This document shows, in pieces, positions 8,559-18,810 of a DNA stretch of 64,000 bases. This DNA is from DASXIF01 sp036498145 (GTDB taxonomy: Bacteria; Actinomycetota; Actinomycetes; Mycobacteriales; Jatrophihabitantaceae). The DNA is taken from contig CAVPSV010000004.1 in NCBI GenBank assembly GCA_963708625.1, forward strand, positions 1,612,001-1,676,000, in the 5' to 3' direction. The notes under the pieces were generated by a model that saw only the letters and a list, made by a program, of their open reading frames with translations, made no database searches and had not been told where the DNA came from. The position numbers and the translations under genes were made by a program. Each line of letters starts with the position of its first letter. Positions within the stretch are counted from its first letter, which is position 1.

Positions 8559-8687
8559 CATCGCGGCTACCGTTCTCGCCAGCGCGGCGGTCCGGGTTCG
8601 GGTGCACTCTCTCGGACACGCCGTACGCAAGCGAACCCAAACGGGGATTGCCGCGTTAGATGGTTCGAGACGATCGCCGGACGCGCG

Positions 8688-9314
8688 ATGGTGGGATGGG
8701 TGGCTGTGAATCAGGTGAGCCTAGTGCGTAAATCCTTCGCGGCTCGTTTGCTCGCCGTCGTTGCAGCGCTCGCGATCGCGACGATCGCGCTGGTCGGCCT
8801 GACATCAGGGTCGGCAGGTGCCGCACCTGCGCTGCGCGTAGTCGCCGCACCGTCGACGAACTCCGATTGCCCTGCGTATCCGGTCGGCGGCGCTCCCAGC
8901 GTCTCGATCAGCACAACGAGCCCGTTCCCGGGGCAGACCGTAACCATCAGCGGGCTGAACTTCGACCACAGCGCTCATGTCGCGATCGTGATGAGGTCGC
9001 CGCTCGTGACGTTGGCAAGCACCACCACGAGCGCATCCGGGTCCTTCTCGGTGCAGGTGACCATCCCGACGAACGTGACGGGGACGAAGACCATCAGCAT
9101 CGTCGGCGGTGCGCCGGCGGACTGCTTGCCGAACACCATTGTGATCCAGATCCAGCCGCCAACGGGACCGCCGCCGGGCAACCACCTGTCGAACACCGGT
9201 GTGGACATCTTCGCCGGCCTGCTGGTCGCCCTCGTACTGGTCGGCGTCGGCCTGTTCCTGACCCGCACCGGCCGCCGGCGGCATGAGCCCGAGCACGCCC
9301 GTCACCTGAGCTGA
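8688..9314 (+). CDS. secreted protein with LPXTG-like anchor
   Basis: A 208-residue exported protein. A signal sequence (about residues 15-45, LLAVVAALAIATIALVGL then SGSAGAAP) precedes an Ig-like region (GGAPSVSISTTSPFPGQTVTISG, then SASGSFSVQVTIP). Two cysteines (Cys in NSDCPAYP and in PADCLPN) could form a disulfide. The end has LSNTG, a hydrophobic helix and RRR, a sorting-signal layout with an atypical motif, as in the protein at 2911-4356. The start could be the ATG at 8688 or the GTG at 8706. Function unknown; surface-exposed. Confidence 0.7.
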   Translation: MVGWVAVNQVSLVRKSFAARLLAVVAALAIATIALVGLTSGSAGAAPALRVVAAPSTNSDCPAYPVGGAPSVSISTTSPFPGQTVTISGLNFDHSAHVAIVMRSPLVTLASTTTSASGSFSVQVTIPTNVTGTKTISIVGGAPADCLPNTIVIQIQPPTGPPPGNHLSNTGVDIFAGLLVALVLVGVGLFLTRTGRRRHEPEHARHLS

Positions 9315-9379
9315 CCTTTCGCGCAGCCGGCGGAGTGCGCGGAACCTGACGAGTTCGAACGAGCGGGCCCGCAGCCCGG

Positions 9380-9739
9380 TCAGGTGACGGCCCACCCCAG
9401 CGCCGCAAGGCCGATGCCCGCCGCCACGCTCACCAGGGTGTAGCCCACGGCGCGCATCGGCAGCCGGTCGCGGGCCAGCGTCACCACCTCGACCGAGAAC
9501 GCCGAGAACGTCGTCAATCCGCCGCACAGCCCGTCGCCGAGCAGTGACTGCAGCCGCGGGCTCCAGCCGGCGTGTGCCATCCCTCCGGCCACCACCCCGA
9601 GGATCAGGCAGCCGGCGAGGTTCACCAGCAGCGTGCCCAGCGGCAGGTTCAGCCCGTGTCGCGCCTGCACCCATCTGTCCGTCAGATAGCGCAGTACGGA
9701 ACCGACGCCGCCGCCCGCGAACACCAGCAGGATGGTCAC
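9380..9739 (-). CDS. crcB: fluoride channel subunit FluC (CrcB), second of pair
   Basis: A 119-residue four-helix membrane protein of the Fluc family, which exports fluoride as a dual-topology dimer. Family features are GGGVGSVLRYLTDRW at the N-terminus, the asparagine in TLLVNLAGCLILG and the channel-lining GLTTFSAFSVEV. The start overlaps the stop of the upstream crcB copy by 4 bases. Paired non-identical copies like this usually form a heterodimer in actinomycetes. No fluoride riboswitch could be placed, since rarD ends 34 bp upstream of the pair. Confidence 0.9.
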   Translation of the reverse strand: MTILLVFAGGGVGSVLRYLTDRWVQARHGLNLPLGTLLVNLAGCLILGVVAGGMAHAGWSPRLQSLLGDGLCGGLTTFSAFSVEVVTLARDRLPMRAVGYTLVSVAAGIGLAALGWAVT

Positions 9740-10200
9740 GGCAGTTCCGGGTCGGCGTGGTCCACCGGTTCGTGCTGGGCGGCGATGCGCACCCTCGGCT
9801 CAATGAGTCGGGTCAGCTCCATGCCGGCGACGGCGGCGGACAACCCGCCCGCAACTGATGCGAGGACGTAGATCATCGAGGTCGCGGCCGGCAGTGCGCG
9901 GGCTTGCTCGGCGAAGGTGGAGAAGGTGGTGAATCCGCCGAGCACGCCGGTGCCCAGCAGTGGCCGCAGCAACGGATGCGGCGCCCAGATCTCGGTCACC
10001 GCCACCACCAGCGCGCCCAGCAGCAGCGACCCGGCCAGGTTCGTCACCAGCGTGGCAACAGGAAAGCCATGCCCATGCACGGGTATCGCCCGGGCGAGGG
10101 CATATCGCAGCACCGATCCGATGCCGCCGCCCAGGGCGACGGCGAGAGTGGCCGCCCGCAGGTGCGCGGCTGCCGCCTGCTCCGCGGTGCGGGCCGTCAT
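9736..10200 (-). CDS. crcB: fluoride channel subunit FluC (CrcB), first of pair
   Basis: A 154-residue Fluc-family membrane protein with longer ends than its partner. GGGIGSVLRYALARA, the asparagine in TLVTNLAGSLLLG and GGFTTFSTFAEQA are the family motifs. The cytoplasmic C-terminal tail (RIAAQHEPVDHADPELP) is acidic. It overlaps the downstream copy by 4 bases and probably forms a heterodimer with it. It lies on the same strand and just downstream of rarD. Confidence 0.9.
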   Translation of the reverse strand: MTARTAEQAAAAHLRAATLAVALGGGIGSVLRYALARAIPVHGHGFPVATLVTNLAGSLLLGALVVAVTEIWAPHPLLRPLLGTGVLGGFTTFSTFAEQARALPAATSMIYVLASVAGGLSAAVAGMELTRLIEPRVRIAAQHEPVDHADPELP

Positions 10201-10234
10201 CCGCCCGGCCTCGAACCGCCCAGCGCCACCGGCC

Positions 10235-11201
10235 TCATGGCGCCAGGCCGCACACGACTACCGCGCCGTCCCCCGGCCGGTGCGTCATACGGCCGCCGAC
10301 GCGGCAGACTCGTGCAGCCAGGGCAGCGCTGCGCTGGGACCGCAGGCCGTCGATCGACAGCACCACCAGCGCGAGCCAGACCAGGCCGAACCCGGCCAGC
10401 TCAGCGGCCGGCGTGGACTCATGCCGGATGCCGACACCGACCGCGAACTGCAACACCGGCGCAAGGTATTGCAACAGGCCGAGCACGCTGAGCGGCAGCC
10501 TCGTCGTGCCGGCCGCGAAGAACAGCAGCGGTATCACCGTGACCACGCCGGTTCCGGCCAGCAGCAGTGCGTTCCCGGCGCCGTGGCGACCGAAGACCAG
10601 GTGTCCCTGCGCGCCGATCAGCTCAATGCGATGAGTCGCGGGTAGGAACATGGCGCTGGTCTCGACCGCCATCGACTCGACCGCGCCGACCCCGGCCTGC
10701 TTCTTGACGAAGCCGTACAGGCCGAACGATGTCGCCAGCACCAACGCGATCCACGGTGGCCGGCCGTAGTCCACCGCGATGACGATCACCGCGATCGCAC
10801 CGATGGCGACGGCCATCCACTGCATCGGCCGCAGCCGCTCGCCGAGCACGAACACGCCGAGCAGGATGGTGAACAGCGGGTTGATGAAGTAGCCGAGACT
10901 CGTCTCCACCACATGGTGCGTGTTGACGCCCCAGATGTATGTGCCCCAGTTGATGGTGACGAACACCGCGCCCGCGAGCAGCAGCGAACGGGCGTCGCCG
11001 GTCGGCGTAGATCGCCTTGACCGCGCTGAATCCGCCGGTGACGCGCAGGATCACGGCGACGACCACCATGGACCACGCCATCCGCTCAGCCAGGATCTCC
11101 AGCGGCTTCGCCGGCTCGAGCAGCGGCCAGTACAGCGGGAACAGGCCCCACAACAGATATGCCGACGTGCCGTAGACCAGTCCGCGGCGGTAGTCGGTCA
11201 T
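10235..11201 (-). CDS. rarD: RarD-like EamA family transporter, frame broken
   Basis: Two adjacent frames together give one EamA (drug/metabolite) transporter of about 320 residues with around ten membrane segments. The N-terminal part runs from MTDYRRGLVYGTSAYLLWGLFPLYWP at 11201. The second part resumes at FVTINWGTYIWGVNTHHVVETSLG. The switch lies near 10985-10990, where one missing base in the Leu-Leu-Leu-Ala-Gly region restores the family sequence. RarD proteins move small metabolites of unknown identity. The C-terminal tail after LSIDGLRSQR is poorly conserved. It follows korB by 54 bp on the same strand. Confidence 0.78.
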
Positions 11202-11255
11202 CGGGACGTCAATTCGGACACGGCTGCGCCCGCCCGGCCCGAGCGAGCCATCCGG

Positions 11256-12270
<1,015 letters not shown>

Positions 12271-12278
<8 letters not shown>

Positions 12279-14284
12279 CACGGCCACCCTTTCGCGGCGT
12301 CCCGGCCGGCGCATGCTCGCTCCGCAAGCGTCGCTCGGACGCATGTTCGCTCCGCAAGCGTCGCTCGGACGCATGCTCGCTGTGCAGACTTTGCTCCGAC
12401 ACGTGCAGCGTGCCGGGTGTGCTCTCGTGCGGCTCGATGACCCCGTGCAGCATCTCTGCGAGGTCGTCGGCGCGGAACGGCAGGCCGCGAACCTGCGTCA
12501 CGCTGATCACGTCGACGAGGTACTTGGCCCGGAGCAGCATGGCGAGCTGGCCGAGGTTCATCTCCGGGACGACCACTCGCTCGTACCGCGACAGGATCTC
12601 GCCGAGATCATTGGGGAACGGGTTCAGGTGCCGTAGGTGCGCCTGTGCGATCGACGCGCCGCGCGCCCGCACGTGCCGGCATGCCGCACCGATCGGCCCG
12701 TAGGTGGAGCCCCATCCGAGGACCAGCACGGTGGCGTCGCCGTGCGGATCCTCCACCGTCATCGGTGCGTAGCTGCGCGCGATGCCGTCGACCTTGGCCT
12801 GGCGGGTGCGCACCATGAAGTCGTGGTTGTCCGGGTCGTAGCTGATATTGCCGGTCTTGTCGGCCTTCTCGATGCCACCCAGCCGGTGTTCGAGTCCGGG
12901 CGTGCCGGGCACCGCCCACGGCCTGGCCAGCGTCTCCGCATCGCGCAGGTAGGGCAGGAACTGCCCGTCGTACTCGCCGACGCCGTTCGGCTGCGACGCG
13001 AACTCCACGCGCAGGTCGGGTAGGTCCTCGACAGCCGGCACGCGCCACGGCTCGGAGCCGTTGGCGAGGTAGCCGTCCGACAGCAGGAACACCGGTGTGC
13101 GGTACGTCAGCGCGATGCGCGCCGCCTCGACCGCGGCGTCGAAGCAGTCACCCGGTGATTGCGGCGCAACGATCGGCACCGGCGCTTCGCCGTTGCGGCC
13201 GAACATCGCCTGCAGCAGGTCGGACTGCTCGGTCTTCGTGGGCAGGCCGGTGGACGGACCGCCGCGCTGGATGTCGCAGATCACCAGCGGCAGCTCGAGT
13301 GAGACTGCCAGCCCGATCGCCTCGCCCTTGAGCGCGATGCCCGGGCCGGACGACGTGGTGATGGCCAGCGACCCGCCGAAGGCCGCGCCGAGCGCGGTGC
13401 CGATGCCGGCGATCTCGTCCTCGGCCTGGAAGGTGCGCACGCCGAACCGCTTGTGCTTGGCCAGTTCGTGCAGGATGTCGGAGGCCGGTGTGATCGGGTA
13501 CGCGCCGAGGAACAGCGGCAGGCCGGAGCGCAGTGACGCGGCGATGAGTCCGTAGGACAACGCCAGGTTGCCGGAGATGTTGCGGTACGTGCCGACGGGC
13601 AGCCGGGCCGGCTTGATCTCGTACTGGACCGCGAACGCTTCGGTCGTCTCGCCGAAGTTCCACCCGGCCTTGAACGCGGTGATGTTGGCTTCGGCGATGT
13701 CCGGCTTGTTCGCGAACTTCTGCCGGACGAAGGTCAGCGTGCCCTCGGTCGGGACGCGAGTACATCCAGGACAGCAATCCGAGCGCGAACATGTTCTTGC
13801 TGCGGCCGGCGTCCTTGCGCGACAGCGTCGATCCCTCGAGCGCGTCAAGGGTGAGCTGGGTGAGGTCGAGCGCGTGGACGGTGTAGCCCTCCAGCGTGCC
13901 GTCGGTGAGCGGGTTGCCCGGCCAGCCGACCCGGGCCAGCGCGCGATCGCCGAAGTCGTGCGTGTCCACGATCAGGGTCGCGCCCTTGGGTACATCGGCG
14001 ATGTTCGCCTTCAGCGCCGCCGGGTTCATCGCGACAAGGACGTCGGGGCGATCGCCCGGGGTGAGGATGTCGTGGTCGGCGAAGTGCACCTGGAACGACG
14101 AGACGCCGGCGAGCGTGCCTTGTGGCGCGCGGATCTCCGCGGGGAAGTTCGGCAAGGTGGACAGGTCGTTGCCGAAGATGGCGGTTTCCTGGGTGAACCG
14201 GTCGCCGGTGAGCTGCATGCCGTCCCCGGAGTCCCCTGCGATTCGGATGACGACCTGGTCGAGTTGTGCGACGTCCTTCGACAT
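12271..14284 (-). CDS. korA: 2-oxoacid:ferredoxin oxidoreductase alpha/gamma subunit, frame broken
   Basis: A fused gamma-alpha subunit of about 670 residues. The N-terminal gamma domain starts MSKDVAQLDQVVIRIAGDSG and carries GDGMQLTGDRFTQE. The alpha domain follows, with SGNLALSYGLIAAS, GAYPITPASDILHELAKH, FQAEDEIAGIGTALGAAFGG and TSSGPGIALKGEAIG. One frame change near 13755 joins the two long frames. The last 45 residues are a low-complexity SEHASERRLR repeat encoded by a 30-bp tandem repeat and are not part of the family. Together with korB it supports a ferredoxin-dependent oxidative TCA step, as in mycobacteria. Confidence 0.86.
12311..12384 (-). repeat. 30-bp tandem repeat at the 3' end of korA
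   Basis: Two units (12311-12340 and 12341-12370) differ at one base, and a partial third reaches about 12384. Because 30 is a multiple of three, the repeat keeps the korA frame and only lengthens the SEHASERRLR tail. Such short Ser/Glu/Arg-coding repeats at gene ends are dispersed repeats rather than function-bearing domains. Confidence 0.75.
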
Positions 14285-14745
14285 GCGGTCGAGTGCCTCC
14301 GAGTTACCGCGGCCCTGCGGGCCGTACTGATCGGCTGCCGTGCCGGGCGGTTCGCCGATCCGCGTGTGCGTCCTGCTGATGTGGTCCCTAGCTGCCCGCC
14401 CGTCGAACCGTGACGACCGAGGACGCGCGATCCTCCGAGCGTGCGAGGACGGACGAGCAACCCTCCTATCGTACGGGTGATCACGGTGAATCGATCGTGC
14501 ATTGCCTCACTGAAAGGTTGGTTGTCGACCTCTTGAGAGCGCCTTGTCCTGGGCGCTTGGCTCGGTACGCTCGTCGTTAAGCCGACGTACGGTCAGCTGC
14601 CGGATTTTTCATGATTTCTCCCTAGTTGGCGCTTATTTGTGCGCCAATTCGGTGAGAGACTCTGGGTTGGTGGGTAGGCACCGCCAAAACACCGGCGTCC
14701 AGCCGGACCGCGGGATGCCGGATTCCGCTCAAACAAGGGGGCGTG
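14285..14745. other. intergenic region with one dyad
   Basis: This 461-bp gap separates the divergent korA and 14746 genes and should hold both promoters. The only clear structure is TTGGCGC at 14626-14632 paired with GCGCCAA at 14641-14647, a 7-bp dyad with an 8-base AT-rich spacer, about 100 bp upstream of the right-hand gene. No reading frame is supported. Confidence 0.5.
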
Positions 14746-15148
14746 ATGAGAGACCTGGTTCTGCCCGCCTTCGCGATGGACTGTCGCGACTGGTTGGTGA
14801 TCACGCCCAGCCAGGCCGGGTTACCCGAAGAGGTTGGCGGTGCCCCGCTGCTCGCGGTGCTGAGCACTGCCGTGGTCGGGACCGACGACGCTGCGGTCCG
14901 CCAGCGGCGTGCTGACGGTCGGGTTGCTCGATGCGGACATCCCGACCAAGCCGGTTCCCGGCGGCGCCGTCGCGCTCGAGCTCGTCGAGGACGACTGGTC
15001 GCGCGCCGAAGACAGCCTCCGCTACCTGCTCCCCGCGCCGGAAGGTCAGCTCGCGCTCGTGGCCGAGTTCTCGACCCCGGACGGCACTGACGCCGAAGTG
15101 GTCGAGCGGATTGAGGCTTTAATGGCCTCCTTCCACTGGGCCGCGTGA
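14746..15148 (+). CDS. unidentified protein, frame broken
   Basis: Two frames joined near 14895-14905 give a protein of about 134 residues: MRDLVLPAFAMDCRDWLVITPSQ, then VLTVGLLDADIPTKPVPGGAVALELVEDDW and AEFSTPDGTDAEVVERIEALMASFHWAA. It has no signal sequence or membrane segment. The acidic helical end and alternating strands suggest a small alpha/beta domain, but I do not recognise the family. It stands alone after a long promoter region; the repeats at 15160-15300 follow it. Confidence 0.6.
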
Positions 15149-15159
15149 CCCGGGACGCT

Positions 15160-15300
15160 CAGGCACCCCGTCTGCTGCGTTGTCGTTCGGCGCGCATAGA
15201 AACCGCGCTATAGCGCGCCTCCTCCGCCTTGCATCCGGCGCACCTGAGCGTCGCGGGCTCCGCTCAGGCACGCCGTCTGCTGCGTTGTCGTTCGGCGCAG
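15160..15300 (+). repeat. pair of 36-bp direct repeats
   Basis: The copy at 15160-15195 and the copy at 15265-15300 (caggca ... ttcggcgc) differ at a single base and are spaced 105 bp apart. Between them lies CGCGCTATAGCGCG, a self-complementary stretch. The pair follows a gene end and may act in termination or be a dispersed intergenic repeat. Confidence 0.7.
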
Positions 15301-15326
15301 CATAACCGGCATGACGATTTCTCTAT

Positions 15327-15342
15327 TTTGTCGGTAGACAAA
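15327..15342. promoter_or_regulatory. operator-like dyad upstream of the cysteine dioxygenase gene
   Basis: TTTGTC-GGTA-GACAAA is a perfect 6-bp dyad in an AT-rich patch, 100 bp before the dioxygenase start. It looks like a repressor or activator site that would control the sulfur gene pair downstream. The binding protein is unknown and no regulator gene adjoins. Confidence 0.45.
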
Positions 15343-15441
15343 CATTGATCGTTACGGCAGACTGAAGGCATGAAGCGGAACGAGCGGCGGTGTACCGGGC
15401 GCTGACCTCGCCCATCAGCCACCGACCGCCCGGAGCCCGCT

Positions 15442-15965
15442 ATGCGACACCTGCCTCGCCCTCCTGCACTCAGTCCGACCGAACTCGTCGAGCTGACCCG
15501 CTTCTTCGCGGACGAAGTCACCCGAGAGCGCTATCCGTTCATCGCCTACGACGCACAACGTCGCTGGCACCAGCGCATCTACCGTGATCCCCGCATCGAC
15601 ATCTGGCTGCTCAGCTGGCTGCCGGCCCAGGGCACCGAGCTGCACGACCACGGCGGATCCGCCGGCGCGTTCACCGTGCTCAGCGGCGTGCTCAGCGAAG
15701 TGGTCCACCGGCCGGGCCGATCCGCGGACCGCTGGTCGAATCGGCGCGGCAGGCCGGCGAGAGCGTCGGGTTCGGGCCCGGATACGTCCACGATGTGCGC
15801 AACCTCGGCACCGAACCGGCGCTCAGCGTGCACGCGTACTCCCGCCCGCTGGCACTGATGAACTACTACGAGCTGGACGGAGATCGGCTGCGCCGGCTGC
15901 GCTCGGTCGCTACCGAGGATCCGGAACCGGTCCTGGACCGCGCGCTGGCAGGAGTGCCGTCATGA
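15442..15965 (+). CDS. cysteine dioxygenase family cupin, frame broken
   Basis: The product of about 174 residues is a cupin of the type I cysteine dioxygenase family, which oxidises cysteine (or a related thiol) to a sulfinic acid with ferrous iron. The iron ligands are His-x-His in ELHDHGGSAGAFTVLSG and the histidine in GYVHDVRNLG, with the family tyrosine in NYYELDGDRL. A frame change near 15715 joins the halves. The stop at 15963-15965 overlaps the ATG of the rhodanese gene (ATGA), so the two are coupled. The alternative is a 3-mercaptopropionate dioxygenase. Confidence 0.82.
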
Positions 15966-16443
15966 CGGTTGGCATCCACCCGGCCGCGCGAGTGCAGGCA
16001 GCTCCGTCGCCCGAGCGGACGGCGACGGTTCGCGAACGTCGAGGAACTGCTCGCCGACGCCCGCTCACGGCTGGACCGGGTGCGGCCCGAGCAGGCTGCG
16101 ACGGAAGCACTCGGCGGCGCTCGGCTGGTGGACATCAGACCGATCTGGCAGCGGTTGATGCAGGGCGAGATTCCCGGCGCCATGGTGGTCGAGCGCAATC
16201 ACCTGGAGTGGCGGCTGGACCCGACTTCACCGGCGCGGGTCGACGGCGCTACACCGCATCAGCGCTGGATGGTCATCTGCGTCGAGGGTTACACCTCGTC
16301 ACTCGCTGCCGATGCATTGCGCTCATCTGGGCTCGACGCGACGGACATGATCGGCGGCTTCTACGCGTGGCGCGCAGGCCGGGCTGCCGACCGTGCCGGG
16401 CGCGACCCCGACGAACGAGGTGACCCCTACCGGACCTCGTTGA
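15962..16443 (+). CDS. rhodanese-like domain protein, frame broken
   Basis: One rhodanese domain of about 160 residues. FANVEELLADARSRLDRV starts the fold, ALGGARLVDIRP holds the first strand and arginine, and the active-site loop is VICVEGYTSSLAADAL with cysteine as nucleophile. The start and end need frame changes near 16020 and 16370 to give the end PTVPGATPTNEVTPTGPR. It follows the dioxygenase with a 4-base overlap and probably handles the sulfane sulfur or sulfite produced from cysteine breakdown. Its end overlaps the convergent carbonic anhydrase gene by about 17 bp. Confidence 0.8.
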
Positions 16444-16918
16444 GGTGGCCGGTCGCCACATCGAAGACAAACCCGCGTACGGCGTCGCGATGCGGCAACC
16501 AACCGGCAGTCGCGGACGCAGCTCGACCGAGGAGCGGACGACGGCCTCGACGTCGGAGAAGCCGGGCACGTCCCACGGCGGCTGCTGACCGGACTCCGAG
16601 CCGCAACTCGGGCGCGAAATGCCTCGTCGTCGAAATTGAGCATGCCGCACTCGGTGTGGTGCACGAACACGATCTCGCGGGTGCCGAGCAGCCGCTGGCT
16701 GATCGCCAGCGAGCGCAGCACGTCATCGGTGGCGATGCCGCCCGGCATTGCGGATCACGTGCGCGTCGCCGACGTCAGCCCCAGTGCGGCGAACAGGTCC
16801 AGCCGGGATCCATGCAGGCGACGACCGCCAGGTGGCGGCCCGGCCGGACGGGTCGCGGACCGGGGAAGGTGGCGACATAGGCATCGTTGGCGCGAAGCAG
16901 GTCGTCGGCAGCGGACAT
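16427..16918 (-). CDS. beta-class carbonic anhydrase-like protein, frame broken
   Basis: Four frame pieces add up to a protein of about 163 residues: MSAADDLLRANDAYVATFPGP, HLAVVACMD(A)R region, GGIATDDVLRSLAISQRLLG, EIVFVHHTECGML, and the end RGFVFDVATGHLNEV. The zinc ligands Cys (VACMD), His and Cys (HHTECGM) are those of beta carbonic anhydrases of the short mycobacterial type. It hydrates CO2 to bicarbonate. The frame breaks fall near 16800, 16745, 16600 and 16480. The start ATG at 16918 is clear. Confidence 0.78.
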
Positions 16919-17018
16919 GAGTAGCAGTCAAGCAGGGCGCGGTGGCCAAAGCCGGTGCGCCCGAGGCTGCGGGCACGTCAAGTCGGGAACTGCTGGGGCG
17001 AAGGGACGTTGACCAGAC

Positions 17019-17975
17019 ATGCGTAGCGCTGCGAATGCCTTCAAGACCGCGGTGCTCTTCGGAGCGTTGGCGGCGTTGCTGATCGGCGCTGGGCGGGGCC
17101 CTGTTCGGCACCCGTGGCCTGCTCATCGGGCTGCTGATCGCCGTCGCCATCAATGGGTTCAGCTACTTCAATTCGGACAAGATCGCGCTGCGGTCGATGC
17201 GGGCCCGGCCGGTCAGCGAGGCGCGAGCAGCCCGCCATGTACCGCATCGTGCGCGGAACTGGCCACCACGGCCCGCCAGCCCATGCCCCGGCTCTACATC
17301 TCGCCGACGAACCAGCCGAACGCGTTCGCGACCGGACGCAACCCCCGCCACGCCGCCGTATGCGCCACCGAGGGAATCCTGCAGATCCTCGACGAGCGTG
17401 AGCTGCGTGCGGTGCTCGGTCACGAACTCAGCCACGTCTACAACCGGGACATCCTGATCTCCTCGGTCGCCGGTACGGTCGCGGCGGCGATCACGTACCT
17501 GGCCAACTTCGCCCTGTTCTTCGGGGGCGGTGGCGACGATCGGGACCGCAACCCGTTCGCGGAGCTGCTGATGCTGTTGCTCGGGCCGCTCGCCGCCGGG
17601 CTGATCCAGCTTGCGATCAGCCGGTCCCGGGAATACCAGGCGGACGAGTCGGGCGCCGAACTGTCGGGCGACCCGTTGGCGCTGGCCAGTGCGCTGCGCA
17701 AACTACAGGCCGGTACCCAGGCGCTGCCGCTGCCACAGGAACCGAGCCTGGTGACCACCAGTCACCTGATGATTGCGAACCCGTTCCGCGGCGGCGGGCT
17801 GGGCAACCTGTTCTCCACCCACCCGCCGATGGACAAGCGCATCGCCCGCCTGACGGAGATGGCCCGTCCGGACCCGCGATACCGGCACTACCCGCGCCCG
17901 GCGCCGGGCGGCGAACGAGGTCAGTTGCCGGTGGCGCCGGCCGACTCGGCGATCTCCATGACGTACTGCCCGTAG
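17019..17975 (+). CDS. htpX: HtpX-like M48 membrane metalloprotease, frame broken
   Basis: An inner-membrane zinc protease for misfolded membrane proteins. The catalytic motif is HELSHVYNRD and the third ligand lies in SREYQADESGAEL. Membrane segments are in the N-terminus and after the HExxH helix. Between about 17090 and 17260 two opposite frame changes hide the expected sequence (GLLIGLLIAVAINGFSYFNSDKIAL is legible in the next frame), after which PRLYISPTNQPNAFATGRNP resumes. The end past ARLTEMARPD is longer than usual and overlaps rmlA; the natural stop may be earlier. Confidence 0.82.
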   Translation: MRSAANAFKTAVLFGALAALLIGAGRGPVRHPWPAHRAADRRRHQWVQLLQFGQDRAAVDAGPAGQRGASSPPCTASCAELATTARQPMPRLYISPTNQPNAFATGRNPRHAAVCATEGILQILDERELRAVLGHELSHVYNRDILISSVAGTVAAAITYLANFALFFGGGGDDRDRNPFAELLMLLLGPLAAGLIQLAISRSREYQADESGAELSGDPLALASALRKLQAGTQALPLPQEPSLVTTSHLMIANPFRGGGLGNLFSTHPPMDKRIARLTEMARPDPRYRHYPRPAPGGERGQLPVAPADSAISMTYCP

Positions 17976-18810
17976 CCGGAGTTGGCGAGCTCGCGCCCAG
18001 TCGGTACGCCTGGTCCGCGTCGATGAAGCCACGGCGCATCGCGATCTCTTCGATGCAGGCGATGCGTACGGACTGGCGGTGCTCGAGCACCTGCACGTAC
18101 AGGCTCGGCCTCGACCAGCGAGTCGTGCGTGCCGGTGTCCAGCCAGGCCATGCCGCGACCGAGGTCGATCGAGCCGTGCGGTGCCGCGCTGGACGTAGAC
18201 ATTGTTCAGATCGGTGATCTCGTACTCGCCCCGAGCCGACGGGCGGAGCGAGGCGGGCGATCTCGACGACCTCACTGTCGTAGAAGTACAGACCGGTGAT
18301 GGCCACGATCCGATCGTGGGTTGCGAGCGGCTTCTCCTCGATCGAGATGAGGCGGCCGTCCGCATCGGCCTCGGCCACGCCGTAACGCTCCGGATCGCGT
18401 ACCCGGTAGCCGAACAGCACGCATCCGTTGGTGAGCTTGGCCGCCTGATCGAGCAGGCCGCCCATGCCGTGCCCGTAGAAGATGTTGTCGCCGAGGATCG
18501 AGCGCGACCGAATCGGAGCCCACATGCTCCGCGCCGATGTGAAATGCCTGCGCCAGCCCCTCCGGCTTCGGTTGGCGGCGTAGGTGAGCGAGATGCCCAG
18601 CTCGCTGCCGTCACCGAGCAGGCGGACGAACTGGTCCTGCTCATGCGGCGTGGTGATGATCAGGATGTCGCGGATGCCGGCGAGCATCAGCGTGGAGAGC
18701 GGGTAGTAGATCATCGGCTTGTCGTAGACGGGCAGCAGCTGCTTGCTAACCGCCCGGGTGATCGGGTGCAGCCGGCTGCCTGCGCCGCCGGCCAGGATGA
18801 TGCCCTTCAT
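17921..18810 (-). CDS. rmlA: glucose-1-phosphate thymidylyltransferase, frame broken
   Basis: The enzyme makes dTDP-glucose from dTTP and glucose-1-phosphate, the first step toward dTDP-rhamnose for the cell wall. The N-terminal nucleotidyltransferase signature GGAGSRLHPITRAVSKQLLPVY, KPMIYYPLSTLMLAGI, LGDNIFYGHGM and EEKPLATHD are visible. The sequence leaves the frame near 18545-18580 and 18195-18260 and again near 18105 and 18000, then ends SGYGQYVMEIAESAGATGN. With the breaks repaired the length is near the family's 290 residues. Its start overlaps the yajQ stop by 4 bases. Confidence 0.84.

Noticed and set aside
9740..10240. Fluoride riboswitch before the crcB pair
   Set aside because: Only 34 bp separate rarD from the first crcB start, and no crcB-motif sequence was recognised there.
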